64,000 nucleotides of DNA from Pseudomonas sp. TH41 (GCF_016650695.1 NZ_JAEKFH010000003.1:1-64000), one strand, 5' to 3'. Shown: positions 28,210 to 36,919, counted from the first letter of the stretch. Notes: generated from the sequence alone by a model not told the origin. Made by a program: numbers and translations.

Positions 28210-29001
28210 ATGACTGATACCCAGACTTCACCCGACACCACCGCTGAAAAAGACGCACCGCCAGCGGCCGAGCTGCCATGGGCGGACGTCCACGTCGAGC
28301 ACCACAAGATGCTCCGTCTGGCACCGTTGCAGACCGACCGTAACACCGGTGGGCGCCCCTTGCGCTTTGTCGAGTTCGGTTACGCCGAACGCAACAGCAA
28401 GGAACACAGCCTGATGCGCATGAGCATTTCGCTGCCCGGCCAGCGCGTGCGTAAAGAACAGAATCATCTGGACGTGTGGGTCGATCACACCACCAAACGC
28501 GTGCATTTCGGGCCTGACAGCGGCTTGCAGATCGAACCGTTGAACCGTGGCATCGGCCGTTTCATGGCCGCTCGGGGCATTAGCTGGGCGAGAAAGCGAT
28601 GGCCCGGCTATGCCGTCGACGGCACCGACCTCAATAATAAAGATGCGCTGAATGAAGACACCCGCCTGCGCCGCGACCACTTTCTAAAGGCGCATGGTTT
28701 TGAGGTGGTGTATGCCGATGTCCAGCATTTGAAGGGCAGCGTCAAAGAGGCGCAAGTCGGCGATCTGCTGGCTGAATGGAACACCGAAAAATTGCAGGTG
28801 GTGGAGATTCTCGAGGCGGCGCAGATGCTCCAGCAAGCCGAGCACAATCTGGCCGAGCAGGAAGTGAACCTGAAGAAACACGAAGAGAAAGTCAGCAAGT
28901 ACAAGCGTGAAGACGCCGGCCTGCGCTTTACCATCACCTGCCTGGTGTCGTTTGCAGTGTTCCAGGCGGGGTTGTTGATCTGGATTGCTACGCACCGCTA
29001 A
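28210..29001 (+). CDS. conserved hypothetical, coiled coil with C-terminal membrane anchor
   Basis: 263 residues, not recognised as a named family. An acidic/proline-rich N-terminus (~1-25) leads to a mixed alpha/beta part (VHVEHHKMLRLAP to RWPGYAV). A long charged helix (~185-238; repeated AEQ/KKHEEK heptads) is followed by one transmembrane helix (~240-260) ending in IATHR. The topology suggests a cytoplasmic head tethered by its tail. Confidence 0.75.
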   Translation: MTDTQTSPDTTAEKDAPPAAELPWADVHVEHHKMLRLAPLQTDRNTGGRPLRFVEFGYAERNSKEHSLMRMSISLPGQRVRKEQNHLDVWVDHTTKRVHFGPDSGLQIEPLNRGIGRFMAARGISWARKRWPGYAVDGTDLNNKDALNEDTRLRRDHFLKAHGFEVVYADVQHLKGSVKEAQVGDLLAEWNTEKLQVVEILEAAQMLQQAEHNLAEQEVNLKKHEEKVSKYKREDAGLRFTITCLVSFAVFQAGLLIWIATHR

Positions 29002-29008
29002 CGGTTTT

Positions 29009-29124
29009 TGTAGGAGCGAGCTTGCTCCGGGCGGCGTTCCGACGATGGACCTGAAGGCGACGTGTTTATCCAGAAAACACGCGTTATCGTTAACATCCAT
29101 CGCGAGCAAGCTCGCTCCTACAAG
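29009..29124. repeat. composite REP element with inner stem
   Basis: Outer class A arms (TTGTAGGAGCGAGCTTGCTC and inverse) around CGTGTTTATCCAGAAAACACG, followed by CGTTATCGTTAAC as in the element at 22,663. It separates two convergent genes. Confidence 0.85.
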
Positions 29125-29130
29125 ATAGGG

Positions 29131-30039
29131 TCAGACGCGAGAGGCGAACAGCGCCTGATGATCGCGGCACTGCTGCGCCGACAACATGAACACGCCGTGC
29201 CCGCCGCGCTCGAAATCGAGCCACGCAAAGTCGACCTCCGGGTACAACGACTTGACGTGCACCTGGCTGTTACCCACTTCAACGATCAGCAAGCCCTTCT
29301 CGGTCAAATGATCGGCCGCTTCGGCCAGCATGCGTCGTACCAGGTTCAAACCATCGTCACCACAGGCCAGGCCCAGCTCCGGCTCGTGCTGGTATTCGTC
29401 CGGCATGTCGGCAAAATCTTCGGCATCGACGTAAGGCGGGTTCGACACGATCAGGTCGAAACGCTGACCCGGCAAGCCGTCGAAACCATCGCCCTGCACG
29501 GTGTAAACCCGCTCATCGACGCCATGGCGCTCAATGTTCTGATTGGCCACTTCCAGCGCTTCGAATGACAGGTCGGCCAGCACCACTTCAGCGTTCTGGA
29601 ACTCATAGGCGCAGGCGATACCAATGCAGCCCGATCCGGTGCACAGGTCGAGAATCCGCGCAGGCTCGGCGCCCAGCCACGGCTCGAAGCGCTTTTCGAT
29701 CAGCTCGCCGATCGGCGAACGGGGGATCAATACACGCTCGTCGACGACGAACGACAGGCCACAGAACCACGCTTCACCCAACAAGTACGCGGTAGGAATG
29801 CGTTCTTCGATGCGACGCTTGAGCAGGCGTTGCAGTTTCACCAGCTCGTCTTCTTCCAGACTGCAGTCGAGATAACTGTCGGCAATTTCCCACGGCAAGT
29901 GCAAGGCACCCAACACCAGTTGACGGGCTTCGTCCCAGGCGTTGTCGGCCCCATGGCCGAAAAACAGATCCTCCCCATGGAAGCGGCTGACGGCCCAACG
30001 GATGTGGTCACGCAGGGTACGAAGTCGGGAAGTGATCAC
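29131..30039 (-). CDS. prmB: ribosomal protein L3 glutamine methyltransferase
   Basis: 302 residues from the GTG at 30039, which has GGAG 9 bp upstream; a TTG 15 bp earlier is the only other choice. SAM motif [14 protein letters not shown] is near residue 132 and the substrate motif NPPYVD near 200 defines the PrmB/PrmC glutamine N5-methyltransferases. [17 protein letters not shown] at the N-terminus is PrmB-like rather than PrmC-like. Confidence 0.93.
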   Translation of the reverse strand: MITSRLRTLRDHIRWAVSRFHGEDLFFGHGADNAWDEARQLVLGALHLPWEIADSYLDCSLEEDELVKLQRLLKRRIEERIPTAYLLGEAWFCGLSFVVDERVLIPRSPIGELIEKRFEPWLGAEPARILDLCTGSGCIGIACAYEFQNAEVVLADLSFEALEVANQNIERHGVDERVYTVQGDGFDGLPGQRFDLIVSNPPYVDAEDFADMPDEYQHEPELGLACGDDGLNLVRRMLAEAADHLTEKGLLIVEVGNSQVHVKSLYPEVDFAWLDFERGGHGVFMLSAQQCRDHQALFASRV

Positions 30040-30278
30040 AGGGGTAAACTCCAAAAAAAACGACTGGCGATTCTACCAGCCAAACGGCGCCACGACGACG
30101 CGTGAAAAACACCGTCTCGGATGTAGGACTAATCTATTTATTTGGCTGCCTATTGAACAAAACGGGCATCTTGACAAGGCTGCAAGCCAGTAACGACGGC
30201 GCCTACGATGGTAGCGATTCACAGAAGCGCTCAGCCAGAGGACAATGTCGCAAAAGCCCCACCCGAAGGAGCCCCAGA

Positions 30279-30869
30279 ATGTCCGTTCCAAAAACGATGT
30301 TTCAACTCAGCGGCCGCGGTTACGCTGCAGCCAATCTGAGCCATGCGACCCTTGTGATCATCGATGCCCAGAAAGAATACCTCAGTGGCCCTCTGGCCCT
30401 GAGCGGCATGGATGCTGCCGTCGCGAACATCAAGCAACTGTTGACCGCTGCCCGTGCCGCCGGTCGGCCGATCGTCCATGTGCGCCACCTCGGCACCGTC
30501 GGCGGGCTGTTCGATCCACAGGGCGAACGCGGTGAGTTCATCCCGGGCCTCGAACCACAAGACGACGAAACCATCATTGGCAAGCTGCTGCCGAGTGCTT
30601 TTCACGGCACCCAGCTTGAAAAACGCCTGCAGGACCTCGGCGCCCTTGACCTGATCGTCAGCGGCTTCATGAGCCATTCCAGCGTCAGCACCACGGTGCG
30701 CGCCGCGAAGAACCTGGGCTTTCGTTGCACCCTGGTGGAGGATGCCTGTGCCACCCGTGACCTGCCTTACAAGGGCGGAGTCCTGAGCGCCGAGCATGTT
30801 CAACACACCGAAATGGCGATCATGGCGGACAACTTCGCCACCCTCGCCCTGACCCGCGACCTGATCTGA
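30279..30869 (+). CDS. isochorismatase-fold hydrolase lacking the catalytic cysteine
   Basis: 196 residues from the ATG at 30279 with an AAGGAG site. The Asp of LVIIDAQKEYL (near 30) and a Lys further on fit the fold. At the usual nucleophile position (normally T-H-x-C-V) the sequence is SGFMSHSSVSTTVRAA, so cysteine is replaced by serine. It is therefore probably not a standard cysteine hydrolase; isochorismatases proper also lack the cysteine. Substrate unknown. Confidence 0.85.
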   Translation: MSVPKTMFQLSGRGYAAANLSHATLVIIDAQKEYLSGPLALSGMDAAVANIKQLLTAARAAGRPIVHVRHLGTVGGLFDPQGERGEFIPGLEPQDDETIIGKLLPSAFHGTQLEKRLQDLGALDLIVSGFMSHSSVSTTVRAAKNLGFRCTLVEDACATRDLPYKGGVLSAEHVQHTEMAIMADNFATLALTRDLI

Positions 30870-31000
30870 TCGACGGTTGATGAGCGGTTAATGCCGCCGC
30901 TCATCCGCAAAATCCTATCATTTGCTGTAATTGTCTTAGCCTCAGGAACATCCCGGTCAACTCCCGGTCGAAGGGCCGATACCCATTGAGGAAGGTCGGA

Positions 31001-31321
31001 ATGAAGTTATCCGATGGTTTTGACGCTCGTCGCTTGCGGCCCAAAGGCCAACGCAACTGGCGTTTTCGTTTCGGCGCGGCGTTTGCTGCCCTGCTGGCGA
31101 TGTGCGGCGTGTTGCTCGCAATGGCCGGTGCCGCCAGCCTGCTCGGTCACCCGCCCGCCTTGGGCGAGTTGAATGCCAGCCCGATCGGCTCGGCCGTGGT
31201 TCTGGCAATTGGACTGTTCGTGCTGTACATCGGCGTGTGGCTGTGGCGGCGTTGCCGTCGTCGTTCGCGCCAGTCGCGGGAGCTGAACATGTCCCCGCAC
31301 CTGATGAAAAAACACGATTGA
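31001..31321 (+). CDS. small two-helix membrane protein
   Basis: 106 residues from the ATG at 31001 (GAGGAAGG upstream). A basic N-terminus (RRLRPKGQRNWRFRFG) leads to a first hydrophobic helix (~24-46), a short loop, a second helix (~63-82) and a strongly basic tail (WRRCRRRSRQSRE). Not recognised; probably an inner-membrane protein with both ends inside. Confidence 0.65.
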   Translation: MKLSDGFDARRLRPKGQRNWRFRFGAAFAALLAMCGVLLAMAGAASLLGHPPALGELNASPIGSAVVLAIGLFVLYIGVWLWRRCRRRSRQSRELNMSPHLMKKHD

Positions 31322-31326
31322 ATTAA

Positions 31327-31351
31327 AGGCCCGCCAATTTGGCGGGCCTAA
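31327..31351. terminator. hairpin terminator
   Basis: AGGCCCGCCAATTTGGCGGG stem-loop directly after the two-helix membrane protein, with T-rich sequence on both sides. Weak T-runs, but the stem is strong. Confidence 0.6.
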
Positions 31352-31407
31352 TTGTTATGGATGACGCCTCGACTTGGGTAAACTGGCCGCCCTTCGCGGA
31401 GGCTGAC

Positions 31408-31965
31408 ATGCAAGACGACGATTTTTCCCTGTTCAAAAGTGCGATCCAAGGCGTCAAGCCGATCAAGCACGATCGCGCCGAGACCGGCAAACCCAAAGCT
31501 GACCGCGCCCAAATTGCCAAGCTGCGCCAAGCCGCCACCGTGCGTACCGATGCCACAACCGTTGACGGGCTGTCCGATCAGTTCGTGATCGACGTCGGTC
31601 CGGAAGACGAGCTGATGTGGGCGCGTGACGGCGTGCAGGAAAGTCAGATGCGCAAGCTCAAGATCGGACAGATTCCGTTCGAAGGCAGCCTCGACCTGCA
31701 TGGCATGAGCGTGGAAAAGGCCCGGGAAACCCTTTGGGCATTCCTGGCCGAAGCGACCAAATTCGAAATCCGCTGCGTACGCGTCACCCACGGCAAAGCC
31801 GTGCGTCTGGACGGCAAGCGCCCGATGATCAAAAGCCACGTCAACACCTGGCTGCGCCAGCATTCACAGGTCCTTGGCTTCACCTCGTGCCAGGCGAAAC
31901 ACGGCGGCGCCGGCGCCGTTTATGTGATGCTCAAACGGACCATGATGGAAGGCCGCGACGAGTAA
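31408..31965 (+). CDS. Smr-domain protein
   Basis: 185 residues from the ATG at 31408 (GCGGAGG upstream). An N-terminal helical stretch precedes the Smr domain: LDLHGMSVEKARETL near residue 97, then VTHGKAVR near 130 and GAGAVYVMLKR at the end. Smr domains in stand-alone proteins can nick DNA or cleave RNA, for example on stalled ribosomes. It keeps the usual pseudomonad position near prmB and folE. Confidence 0.88.
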   Translation: MQDDDFSLFKSAIQGVKPIKHDRAETGKPKADRAQIAKLRQAATVRTDATTVDGLSDQFVIDVGPEDELMWARDGVQESQMRKLKIGQIPFEGSLDLHGMSVEKARETLWAFLAEATKFEIRCVRVTHGKAVRLDGKRPMIKSHVNTWLRQHSQVLGFTSCQAKHGGAGAVYVMLKRTMMEGRDE

Positions 31966-32016
31966 TGCTGCCCGGCCGTGATTAAGCCTGGCAGTCCACT
32001 CCGGTTCTCCTGAACA

Positions 32017-32169
32017 CTAAGACCGGTGGTATTCCTGACCTCCGCGATCACCACCATAGTAGCGACCATGATCATTTCCGTGACCACCATGGTCATGCCA
32101 ATACGGCCAACAGCCACCGAGCAGCAAGGTGGCTGACATCAACAGAATTAACGCAGTCGTGCGTTTCAT
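32017..32169 (-). CDS. small His/Gly-rich lipoprotein
   Basis: 50 residues: signal MKRTTALILLMSATLLLGGC with lipobox LGGC, then a tail rich in H, G, D and Y (HDHGGHGNDHGRYYGG). A GGAGAAG site precedes the ATG. The tail could bind metal ions; no function is known. Confidence 0.65.
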   Translation of the reverse strand: MKRTTALILLMSATLLLGGCWPYWHDHGGHGNDHGRYYGGDRGGQEYHRS

Positions 32170-32282
32170 TTGATCTTCTCCGGACGGGCAAAGCCGACGC
32201 TGTATTCGTTTGATTACAGCTGAATTGAGAAGGTTCAAACCGTCCCGTTGCCTGGAACAGGCAATGGGACGCCGCACAGGGC

Positions 32283-32533
32283 TTGGCCGTGCTGACTGAT
32301 TTAGGTATTCGCGCCCGTCGGCAATACAACTGCCGTCACACATACGCTACCATGTGCCCCATGTCGGGGATGAACCCTGCGTTTATTGCCACTCAGCTCG
32401 GTCATAGCGTTCAGATGTTGCTATCGACCTCCCCCGACGGATCAGCTCCAGCACTGATTGGAGCGAACCCGGGACGCTTGAAAAGAGCTTGATTGGTACA
32501 AAATTGGTACAGATAGAAACAGTACCCCTCTGA
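32283..32533 (+). pseudogene. decayed tyrosine recombinase (integrase) C-terminus
   Basis: ARRQYNCRHTYATM and MNPAFIATQLGHSVQMLLST match the catalytic R-H-x-x-(Y) end of phage-type integrases. Just after LLST a 1-bp shift moves the reading to another frame, where SSTDWSEPGTLEKSLIGTKL continues to a TGA at 32,531. The N-terminal 80% is missing. It is a scar of an integrated element beside folE. Confidence 0.75.
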
Positions 32534-32540
32534 AACCCTT

Positions 32541-33101
32541 ATGGAATCAGCCCCTGTGACACTGGAACAGAATTACACCGCGATTCTCGGCCAACTGGGC
32601 GAGGACGTCTCCCGCGAGGGCCTGCTCGACACGCCAAAGCGTGCCGCCAAAGCCATGCAGTACCTCTGCCGCGGTTATGAACAATCACTGGAAGAGGTCA
32701 CCAACGGTGCCTTGTTCAGCTCCGACAACAGTGAAATGGTGCTGGTCAAGGACATCGAGTTGTATTCGTTGTGCGAACACCATTTGTTACCGTTCATTGG
32801 CAAGGCTCACGTTGCCTATATCCCGAGCGGCAAAGTGCTGGGGTTGTCGAAGGTCGCGAGAATCGTCGATATGTACGCCCGCCGTTTGCAGATCCAGGAA
32901 AACCTCAGCCGCCAGATCGCCGACGCGGTCCAGCAGGTCACCGGCGCCCTGGGCGTTGCGGTGGTGATCGAGGCCAAGCACATGTGCATGATGATGCGCG
33001 GCGTGGAGAAGCAGAATTCGACGATGATCACCTCAGTGATGCTCGGTGAGTTCCGCGAAAACGCGGCGACTCGCAGCGAGTTTCTTAGCCTGATCAAGTA
33101 A
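32541..33101 (+). CDS. folE: GTP cyclohydrolase I
   Basis: 186 residues. The zinc/active-site segment [22 protein letters not shown] is near residue 73, and [15 protein letters not shown] with the second zinc cysteine is near 148. Makes dihydroneopterin triphosphate for folate. The start lies 8 bp after the integrase remnant, so its native promoter may have been disturbed or supplied by the element. Confidence 0.95.
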   Translation: MESAPVTLEQNYTAILGQLGEDVSREGLLDTPKRAAKAMQYLCRGYEQSLEEVTNGALFSSDNSEMVLVKDIELYSLCEHHLLPFIGKAHVAYIPSGKVLGLSKVARIVDMYARRLQIQENLSRQIADAVQQVTGALGVAVVIEAKHMCMMMRGVEKQNSTMITSVMLGEFRENAATRSEFLSLIK

Positions 33102-33116
33102 TTCGCAACACGAAGA

Positions 33117-33148
33117 AAACCGGCACTCATCGCCGGTTTTTTTTCGTC
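33117..33148 (+). terminator. Rho-independent terminator of folE
   Basis: ACCGGCACTCATCGCCGGTT hairpin followed by eight T's, 15 bp after the folE stop. Confidence 0.9.
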
Positions 33149-33200
33149 CGCAAAAATCAGGTAAGCTGCGCGCCTTCTTTCGCCCCGTGAGGCTTATACC

Positions 33201-33572
33201 GTGTTCGTTAAAGCGCTTCGTGTCGGCCTTGGCCAACTGATCATCTTCATCGACTTCATCACCCGCCCGGGCAAGAAACAGCGCCCTGCCGCCGCTCAGG
33301 CTCAGGTCGAAACGGCCGCCAAGGACCTGACCCTGTATCAGTTTCACGCCTGCCCGTTCTGCGTGAAAACCCGCCGCACCCTGCGCCGCCTGAACGTTCC
33401 GGTGGCGTTGCGCGATGCGAAAAACAACCAACAGGATCGCCAGACCCTGCTGGAGCAAGGCGGCAAGATCAAAGTGCCGTGCCTGCGCATCGAAGAAAAT
33501 GGCCAGACCACCTGGATGTATGAGTCCAAGGTGATCATTGATTATCTGGATAAGCGTTTCGCTGCAGCCTGA
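33201..33572 (+). CDS. glutaredoxin/GST-N-type thiol protein with N-terminal hydrophobic segment
   Basis: 123 residues from a GTG. A hydrophobic stretch (GLGQLIIFIDFI, ~9-20) may act as an anchor. The redox motif is CPFCVKTRRTLRRL near residue 51, and KVPCLRIEE has the cis-proline. It ends SKVIIDYLDKRF as in GST N-terminal domains. Substrate unknown. Confidence 0.85.
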   Translation: MFVKALRVGLGQLIIFIDFITRPGKKQRPAAAQAQVETAAKDLTLYQFHACPFCVKTRRTLRRLNVPVALRDAKNNQQDRQTLLEQGGKIKVPCLRIEENGQTTWMYESKVIIDYLDKRFAAA

Positions 33573-33596
33573 TTTTCTTGTGGTGTTCTGACTGGC

Positions 33597-33667
33597 GCCT
33601 TCGCGAGCAGGCTCGCTCCCACAGTGGACAGTATTCCCCTGTGGGAGCGAGCTTGCTCGCGATGAGG
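33597..33667. repeat. REP pair (class A)
   Basis: CCTTCGCGAGCAGGCTCGCT and complement about 20 bp apart, 30 bp left of the insertion sequence. Confidence 0.88.
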
Positions 33668-33765
33668 CCGGCACAATCACCACAAATCTAATGAAATGGC
33701 TACCCCCGCCGCCCCCTGTGATCGCCCACTAAGCTTTCACCGGGGGCTCATCGGAGACTGATGCC

Positions 33766-34794
33766 ATGACCAAAGTAGCTATTGCCGCCATCGACTTGGG
33801 AAAACACTCTTTTCATCTGCATGCACAAGATGATCGCGGTCATGAGCTTTGCCGCAAAAAATTCAATCGGGTGACGCTCATTCGGTACCTGGCCAACTTG
33901 GAATCCTGCACCGTCGTGATGGAGGCCTGCGGCGGCGCCCACTTCATGGCGCAGGAGGTCGCCAAGCTGGGGCATACGCCCAAGCTCATTGCACCTCATC
34001 TCGTGCGTCCGTATGTGAAAAGCAACAAAAACGACTTCGCTGATGCCGAGGCGATCTGCGAGGCGGCGACCCGGCCCACGATGCGTTTTGTGCCGCCAAA
34101 AACCCAAGCCCAACAGGCGCTGGCCATGTCCAACTCGCTCCGTGAGTCGTTCATTAAAGACCGCACTGCGACCGTCAATCGGATTCACGCAGCCCTTCTG
34201 GAGGTTGGTGTCAGCCTCGCAGCCGGCTTCAAAGCCATCAAAGAGCTTCCAGCGTTGCTTGAGGTGAGTTCATTTTCTGAACGCATCAAGAAAAATCTGA
34301 TGGTGCTGCATGGGCACTTCAACTATCTGGATGGGCAGGTCAAGGCGCAGGACAAAGACATGGAATGCCAGGCCGCTGAAGATGATCTGGCAACGCGCTT
34401 GATGACCATGCCGTGCATCGGCCCGATCACCTCCACCGTCCTGGCTGCCGAGTTGGGCGATGGCAAACAGTTCAAATGTGGCCGAGGCTATGCGGCCTCG
34501 ATCGGGTTGGTGCCCAAACAGCACTCCACGGGCGGCAAGACCGTTCTGCTGGGCATCAGCAAGCGTGGTGATCGAAACCAGAGACGCCTACTCATCCAGT
34601 GTGCCCGTGTTTATTTGATACAGCTGGAACGACAGAAAGGTGCTTTGGCGGACTGGGTCCGCCAGCTATTAGCGTCCCACCATCACTCCAATCTCGTGGT
34701 CTGTGCGTTGGCCAACAAGCTGGCAAGAATCGCCTGGGCGATTGCGGCACACCACACCGAATTCGATGCAGGGCCAAGCGTGATGAACGCCTGA
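33766..34794 (+). CDS. IS110/IS1111-type transposase
   Basis: 342 residues. The N-terminal DEDD RuvC-like domain opens AIAAIDLGKHSFHLHAQD, with VVMEACGGAHFMA and the KNDFADAEAICEAA segment. The C-terminal transposase-20 domain holds LMTMPCIGPITSTVLAAELG and the conserved serine region YAASIGLVPKQHSTGGK. The gene is full length and apparently intact, so the element may be active. Confidence 0.93.
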   Translation: MTKVAIAAIDLGKHSFHLHAQDDRGHELCRKKFNRVTLIRYLANLESCTVVMEACGGAHFMAQEVAKLGHTPKLIAPHLVRPYVKSNKNDFADAEAICEAATRPTMRFVPPKTQAQQALAMSNSLRESFIKDRTATVNRIHAALLEVGVSLAAGFKAIKELPALLEVSSFSERIKKNLMVLHGHFNYLDGQVKAQDKDMECQAAEDDLATRLMTMPCIGPITSTVLAAELGDGKQFKCGRGYAASIGLVPKQHSTGGKTVLLGISKRGDRNQRRLLIQCARVYLIQLERQKGALADWVRQLLASHHHSNLVVCALANKLARIAWAIAAHHTEFDAGPSVMNA

Positions 34795-35025
34795 CCCTGC
34801 TGTCACCCAAGCACCACCCACCTGGTTTGCGATGCTGGATAACAGATGACGTGAACGGCCAACCGGCCTGACGACAACCCTGAGCTGCTACACGGCTGAA
34901 AGGCCGTCAATCTAATTAGGGTCGTTAGGCATCGATTCTCATCGAGGCGCGGGGCCACAACCCCACTCAGACGCCGGATAGATGAAAGCAAGCCAAACAC
35001 GCATCAAAAACAGTATTGCAGAAAA
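34795..35025 (+). ncRNA. candidate target-guiding RNA region of the insertion sequence
   Basis: Non-coding sequence between transposase stop and the right inverted repeat. It contains small hairpins (ACGGC-N6-GCCGT at 34892-34907; GGGG-N6-CCCC at 34951-34964). In IS1111-group elements the guide (seekRNA/bridge RNA) is encoded downstream of the transposase, so this is where it would lie; the RNA itself is inferred. Confidence 0.4.
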
Positions 35026-35039
35026 GGGGGTAACCATAG

Positions 35040-35173
35040 ATGTAGCAGCTGGCGAAGCCTGCGTTCGGCGGCGAAGCCGTCGTGAAACCTGTGCACGAGG
35101 TGTTTCTGATGCACCGCGTTGGCTGATTTCACGACGGCTTCGCCGCCGAACGCAGGCTTCGCCAGCTGCTATA
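35040..35173. repeat. long inverted repeat (class C)
   Basis: Arms begin TGTAGCAGCTGGCGAAGCCT and continue TTCGGCGGCGAAGCCGTCGT, inverted after ~35 bp. Same family as the repeat at 19,428. Confidence 0.88.
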
Positions 35174-35223
35174 GATCGCATTACGGCTTAACTGATCGGA
35201 GTTTATTTGTTTTTACCCTCCCC

Positions 35224-36390
35224 TCAAGCCGCTTCTGCCTGTTGCGCCTGACGCACGACAGCCGCCAATCGCATGAGCCCTTCGTCCAGCCGCGCCGGGT
35301 CGATGTGGCTGAAGTTCAGTCGCAGATGCCCCGGATGGTTGTCCGGCTCCGGGAAGAACGGTTCACCCGGCATGAACGCTACATCGGCTGCCAAGGCTGC
35401 GTTAAGCAACGTGCGGGTGTCCAGCGGCTGCTTGAGCGTCAGCCAGAAAAACAATCCGCCCTGAGGCACATTCCAATCCGCCAGATCGGAAAAATGCGTG
35501 TCCAGGGCTGACTGGAATGCATTGCGACGAACCCGATAGAAGTCGCGCAATTCGCTCAAATGATGTTGGTATTTCTCGGTGCCGATCCATTGCAGCGCCT
35601 GCCACTGGCCGACCCGATTGGTGTGCAGATCGGCCGATTGCTTGAGTTTCAGCAAGTGCGGGAACAAGTCCGGACTGGCAATCAGGTAACCGACTCGCAA
35701 CCCCGGCAACAGCGTCTTCGACACGGTACCGGTGTAGATCCAGCTGGCTTTTTTCAAACGACTGACGATTGGCGTCGCGCTGCCGCCGTCGAATGACAGT
35801 TCGCGGTACGGCTCGTCTTCGACCAGGGTTACGCCGAACTCGTCGAGCAAGGCTGCCACGGCATCGCGCTTGGCGTCGCTATAGCGCACGGCCGAAGGGT
35901 TCTGAAACGTCGGGATGAGGTAGATGAACGCGGGTTTGTGTGTCTCCAGGCATTCACGCAATTGAGCCAGGCTCGGGCCGTCGGCTTCCAGCGGAACGCT
36001 GATGCAGGCCGCGCCGAACAGCTGGAATATCTGCAAGGCCGCCAGATAAGTCGGCGCTTCGAGCAGAATTTCGGTGCCTTTGTCGATGTAAAGCTTGGCT
36101 GTCAGATCGAGGGTTTGCTGGGAGCCACTGACCACCAGCACTTGGCTCGCCTCGCATGGCACACCCAGCGCCCGAGCCTCAGCGGCCAATACTTCCCGCA
36201 GCGCAGGCTCACCTTCGCTCATGCCGTATTGGCCGATGGACACCGGCATCTCATCCCATTCGACTTTCGCCAGCATGGCCTCGGCTGGCAAGCCGCCGGC
36301 GAACGACATCACTTCCGGACGCTGGGCCGCCGCGAGGATTTCACGGATCAAAGAACTTTTAAGACGCGAGACACGTTCCGAAAATGCCAT
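35224..36390 (-). CDS. PLP-dependent class I/II aminotransferase (LysN-like)
   Basis: 388 residues from the ATG at 36390; a TTG 39 bp upstream is unlikely. FAGGLPAEAML, GQYGMSEGEPALRE, YLIPTFQNPSAVRYS and the PLP lysine in YTGTVSKTLLPGLRVGYL are typical of 2-aminoadipate-type aminotransferases. It is divergent from the MarR gene, which probably controls it. Substrate not certain. Confidence 0.88.
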   Translation of the reverse strand: MAFSERVSRLKSSLIREILAAAQRPEVMSFAGGLPAEAMLAKVEWDEMPVSIGQYGMSEGEPALREVLAAEARALGVPCEASQVLVVSGSQQTLDLTAKLYIDKGTEILLEAPTYLAALQIFQLFGAACISVPLEADGPSLAQLRECLETHKPAFIYLIPTFQNPSAVRYSDAKRDAVAALLDEFGVTLVEDEPYRELSFDGGSATPIVSRLKKASWIYTGTVSKTLLPGLRVGYLIASPDLFPHLLKLKQSADLHTNRVGQWQALQWIGTEKYQHHLSELRDFYRVRRNAFQSALDTHFSDLADWNVPQGGLFFWLTLKQPLDTRTLLNAALAADVAFMPGEPFFPEPDNHPGHLRLNFSHIDPARLDEGLMRLAAVVRQAQQAEAA

Positions 36391-36424
36391 GGGAGTCACC
36401 GGTAGCGAGGCCTGGGGAAAATAA

Positions 36425-36439
36425 GTCAAACTGGTTGAC
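36425..36439. promoter_or_regulatory. inverted repeat GTCAA-N5-TTGAC in divergent promoter
   Basis: Lies in the 82-bp gap between the aminotransferase and the MarR gene and overlaps a TTGACC -35-like box. A plausible MarR operator. Confidence 0.45.
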
Positions 36440-36472
36440 CGAAATTACGACAACTCGAACGGAAACGTCAAC

Positions 36473-36919
36473 ATGCTTGACCTTAAAAACCCTGGCACCC
36501 AGCAACACGCCATGGAAGCGTTTTTCTTCGGCTACCAGGCCTTCACCGCCAAGGCCGACGAAATGCTTGAGCGCCGAGGCTTGAGCCGGGTGCATCAACG
36601 TATCGTGTTTTTTATCGCCCGCTACCCAAGCCTGAGCGTCAAGGAATTGCTGGCGCTGCTCGGCGTGAGCAAGCAGGCGCTGAACATTCCGCTGCGTCAG
36701 TTGGTGGAAATGCATCTGGTGAACAGCGTCGCGTCGCAGACCGACAAGCGTAAGCGGTTGCTGGAACTGACCAACGACGGCGCGCGATTCGAACAGTCGC
36801 TGCGGCGTGAACAGGTGAAATTGCTGGAGCGGGTGTTTGCCGAGGCTGGGGAGGCGGCGGTGAATGGGTGGTTGACAGTGAATCTGGCGTTGGGGAAAAG
36901 CCAGGTGGCGGCTGACTGA
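36473..36919 (+). CDS. MarR-family transcriptional regulator
   Basis: 148 residues. Winged helix: LSRVHQRIVFFIARYPSLSV, then the recognition helix VSKQALNIPLRQLVEMHLV and the wing SQTDKRKRLLELT. Divergently oriented to the aminotransferase, suggesting local control of that gene. Confidence 0.88.
   Translation: MLDLKNPGTQQHAMEAFFFGYQAFTAKADEMLERRGLSRVHQRIVFFIARYPSLSVKELLALLGVSKQALNIPLRQLVEMHLVNSVASQTDKRKRLLELTNDGARFEQSLRREQVKLLERVFAEAGEAAVNGWLTVNLALGKSQVAAD

Larger units (their letters stand above)
33690..35043 (+). mobile_element. IS110-family (IS1111 group) insertion sequence, ~1.35 kb
   Basis: Subterminal inverted repeats ATGGCTACCCCC at 33696-33707 and GGGGGTAACCAT at 35026-35037 (11 of 12 match) bracket a DEDD transposase and a 230-bp non-coding tail. 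Exact tips cannot be fixed because this family makes no clear target duplication. The right end touches the start of the class C repeat at 35,040 and the left end follows a REP pair. Confidence 0.75.

Noticed and set aside
28101..28346. Minus-strand frame across the 54-bp palindrome
   Set aside because: It overlaps the start of the 28210 gene, has no homologous motifs and no ribosome site.
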